Shown here in pieces: positions 63,136-64,000 of a DNA stretch of 64,000 bases. The notes under the pieces are model-generated. The model was not told the DNA's origin. It was given only the letters and a program-made list of their open reading frames with translations, and made no database searches. The translations under genes were made by a program, and so were the position numbers. This DNA comes from Myxococcales bacterium (GTDB lineage: Bacteria > Myxococcota > Polyangia > Nannocystales > Nannocystaceae), in assembly GCA_016793465.1 (NCBI GenBank), contig JAEUJW010000055.1, positions 233,936-297,935 on the forward strand, given 5' to 3'. Numbering within the stretch: the first letter of the stretch is position 1; every line of letters starts with the position of its first letter.

Positions 63136-64000
63136 ATGTCGAACCTCCGTCTGCTCCTCCCCTTCGTCCTCGCCGGCGCCGTCCTCCTCGAGCCCGCCCG
63201 CAGCGACGCGTTCTGCGGCTTCTACGTCAGCGGCGCCGACGCCCGCCTGACCAACAACGCGACCTCGGTCGTGCTGATGCGCGAGGGCACCCGGACCGTG
63301 CTCTCCATGCAGAACAACTACCAGGGCCCGCCGCAGGACTTCGCGATGGTCGTGCCGGTCCCGGTGATCCTGCAGGAGAAGGACGTGAAGACGCTCGGCA
63401 AGGCGGTGTTCGACCGCATCGACCAGCTCGCCGCGCCGCGCCTGGTCGAGTACTGGGAGCAGGACCCGTGCCCGCCGCCCGAGCCGCGCCGCCGGTACCG
63501 GAAGGGAGTGAAGTACGCGCCGCAGTCGGCGCCGATGCGGGACGAGATGAGCGGCCCGGCCGACTACGGCGTGCGCATCGAGGCCAAGTTCGAGGTCGGC
63601 GAGTACCAGATCCTCATCCTCAGCGCCGAGTACTCGACCGGCCTCGACGCCTGGCTGCGCCAGAACAACTACAAGATCCCCGCCGGCGCCGCCGAGGTCC
63701 TGCGGCCCTACGTCGCCGCGGGCATGAAATTTTTCGTCGCCAAGGTCGACGTCAAAAAGGTCCAGTTCAATGCCCAGGGCCAGGCCATGCTCTCGCCGCT
63801 GCGCTTCCACTACGACAGCGACACCTTCGCCCTGCCGGTGCGCCTCGGCCTGCTCAACGCCTCGGGCAAGCAGGACCTGATCGTCCACATTCTCGCCAAG
63901 GGCGACCGCTACGAGCTCGCCAACTACCGCAACGCGGCCATCCCGACCAACATCGAGGTCGCCGACAGCACCCGCCACGACTTCCCCGCCTTCTACGCGT
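63136..64000 (+). CDS. DUF2330 exported protein, 3' end outside window
   Basis: The frame from ATG 63136 stays open to the window end (288 codons). The leader LRLLLPFVLAGAVLLEPARSDA is a Sec signal peptide; the mature chain begins FCGFYVSGADARL. The family signature is present: TNNATSVVLMREGTRTVLSMQNNYQGPPQDFAMVVPVPVILQ, typical of DUF2330 proteins, followed by VKTLGKAVFDRIDQLAAPRLVEYWEQDPC. The function of the family is unknown; many members are large and membrane-anchored at the C-terminus, which cannot be seen here. Confidence 0.9.
   Translation, partial: MSNLRLLLPFVLAGAVLLEPARSDAFCGFYVSGADARLTNNATSVVLMREGTRTVLSMQNNYQGPPQDFAMVVPVPVILQEKDVKTLGKAVFDRIDQLAAPRLVEYWEQDPCPPPEPRRRYRKGVKYAPQSAPMRDEMSGPADYGVRIEAKFEVGEYQILILSAEYSTGLDAWLRQNNYKIPAGAAEVLRPYVAAGMKFFVAKVDVKKVQFNAQGQAMLSPLRFHYDSDTFALPVRLGLLNASGKQDLIVHILAKGDRYELANYRNAAIPTNIEVADSTRHDFPAFYA

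Overview
The window is about 72-75% GC, has almost no non-coding DNA and reads like the chromosome of a myxobacterium, most likely of the Nannocystis group. The reasons are the many lipoproteins with a Thr/Ser-rich linker directly after the lipobox Cys (typically ACGDD...TDTNT...), nine- and five-fold DUF4215/myxococcus Cys-rich repeats, MopE-like Asp-rich repeats, Ser/Thr kinases fused to TPR or FG-GAP domains, several ECF sigma factors, an FHA-family sigma-54 activator and a CHAT protease. No tRNA, rRNA, insertion sequence, phage gene or CRISPR array was seen. Both window ends cut genes (a GGDEF protein on the left, a DUF2330 protein on the right).

Layout. 1-10 kb: housekeeping and signalling genes. 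These are a diguanylate cyclase, a glutathione transferase divergent from an animal-type phosphomevalonate kinase, an acyl-CoA ligase/hydrolase operon, a PAS-STAS regulator, a secreted hydrolase, an FHA protein and a methyltransferase. 10-16 kb: exported proteins around an ECF sigma/membrane-protein pair, ending with a small Cys-rich precursor. 15-20 kb: a MarR operon with its operator inside the promoter, and an AraC/SDR divergent pair. 20-28 kb: two large DUF4215 lipoproteins, a repeat-rich exported protein, an FAD oxidoreductase with tandem copies of its own 3' end behind it, a decayed gene and an AhpD-like gene behind an 18-bp palindrome. 28-33 kb: a SUKH-like protein, a three-unit zinc-ribbon protein, a LysR gene followed by a DJ-1/NTF2-like operon, and a DUF4397 lipoprotein.

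33-54 kb is regulatory and possibly predatory. It has a 1486-aa kinase with FG-GAP repeats and a minus-strand run of ECF sigma, cytosolic trypsin-like protease, small protein and two tandem paralogues of an unknown family (one frameshifted). It continues with a frameshifted kinase-TPR gene, a caspase/gingipain-like protein with a helical C-terminal tail, a large GH81 beta-1,3-glucanase without a signal peptide, and a kinase translationally coupled to a sigma-54 activator. 54-64 kb: an ECF sigma gene, a palindrome-bearing 75-bp repeat region, an overlapping three-gene operon (CHAT protease with a transmembrane anchor, an 848-aa exported protein, a MopE-like lipoprotein), then divergently a protein whose N-terminus looks like Cry delta-endotoxin domain I fused to an alpha/alpha-barrel glycosidase-like region.

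The items most worth pursuing are the Cry-like fusion, the CHAT/envelope operon, the tandem unknown paralogues with their ECF/protease partners, the animal-type phosphomevalonate kinase, the charge-segregated Cys-rich precursor and several well-formed operators. All functional calls come from reading motifs by eye; no database search was run.
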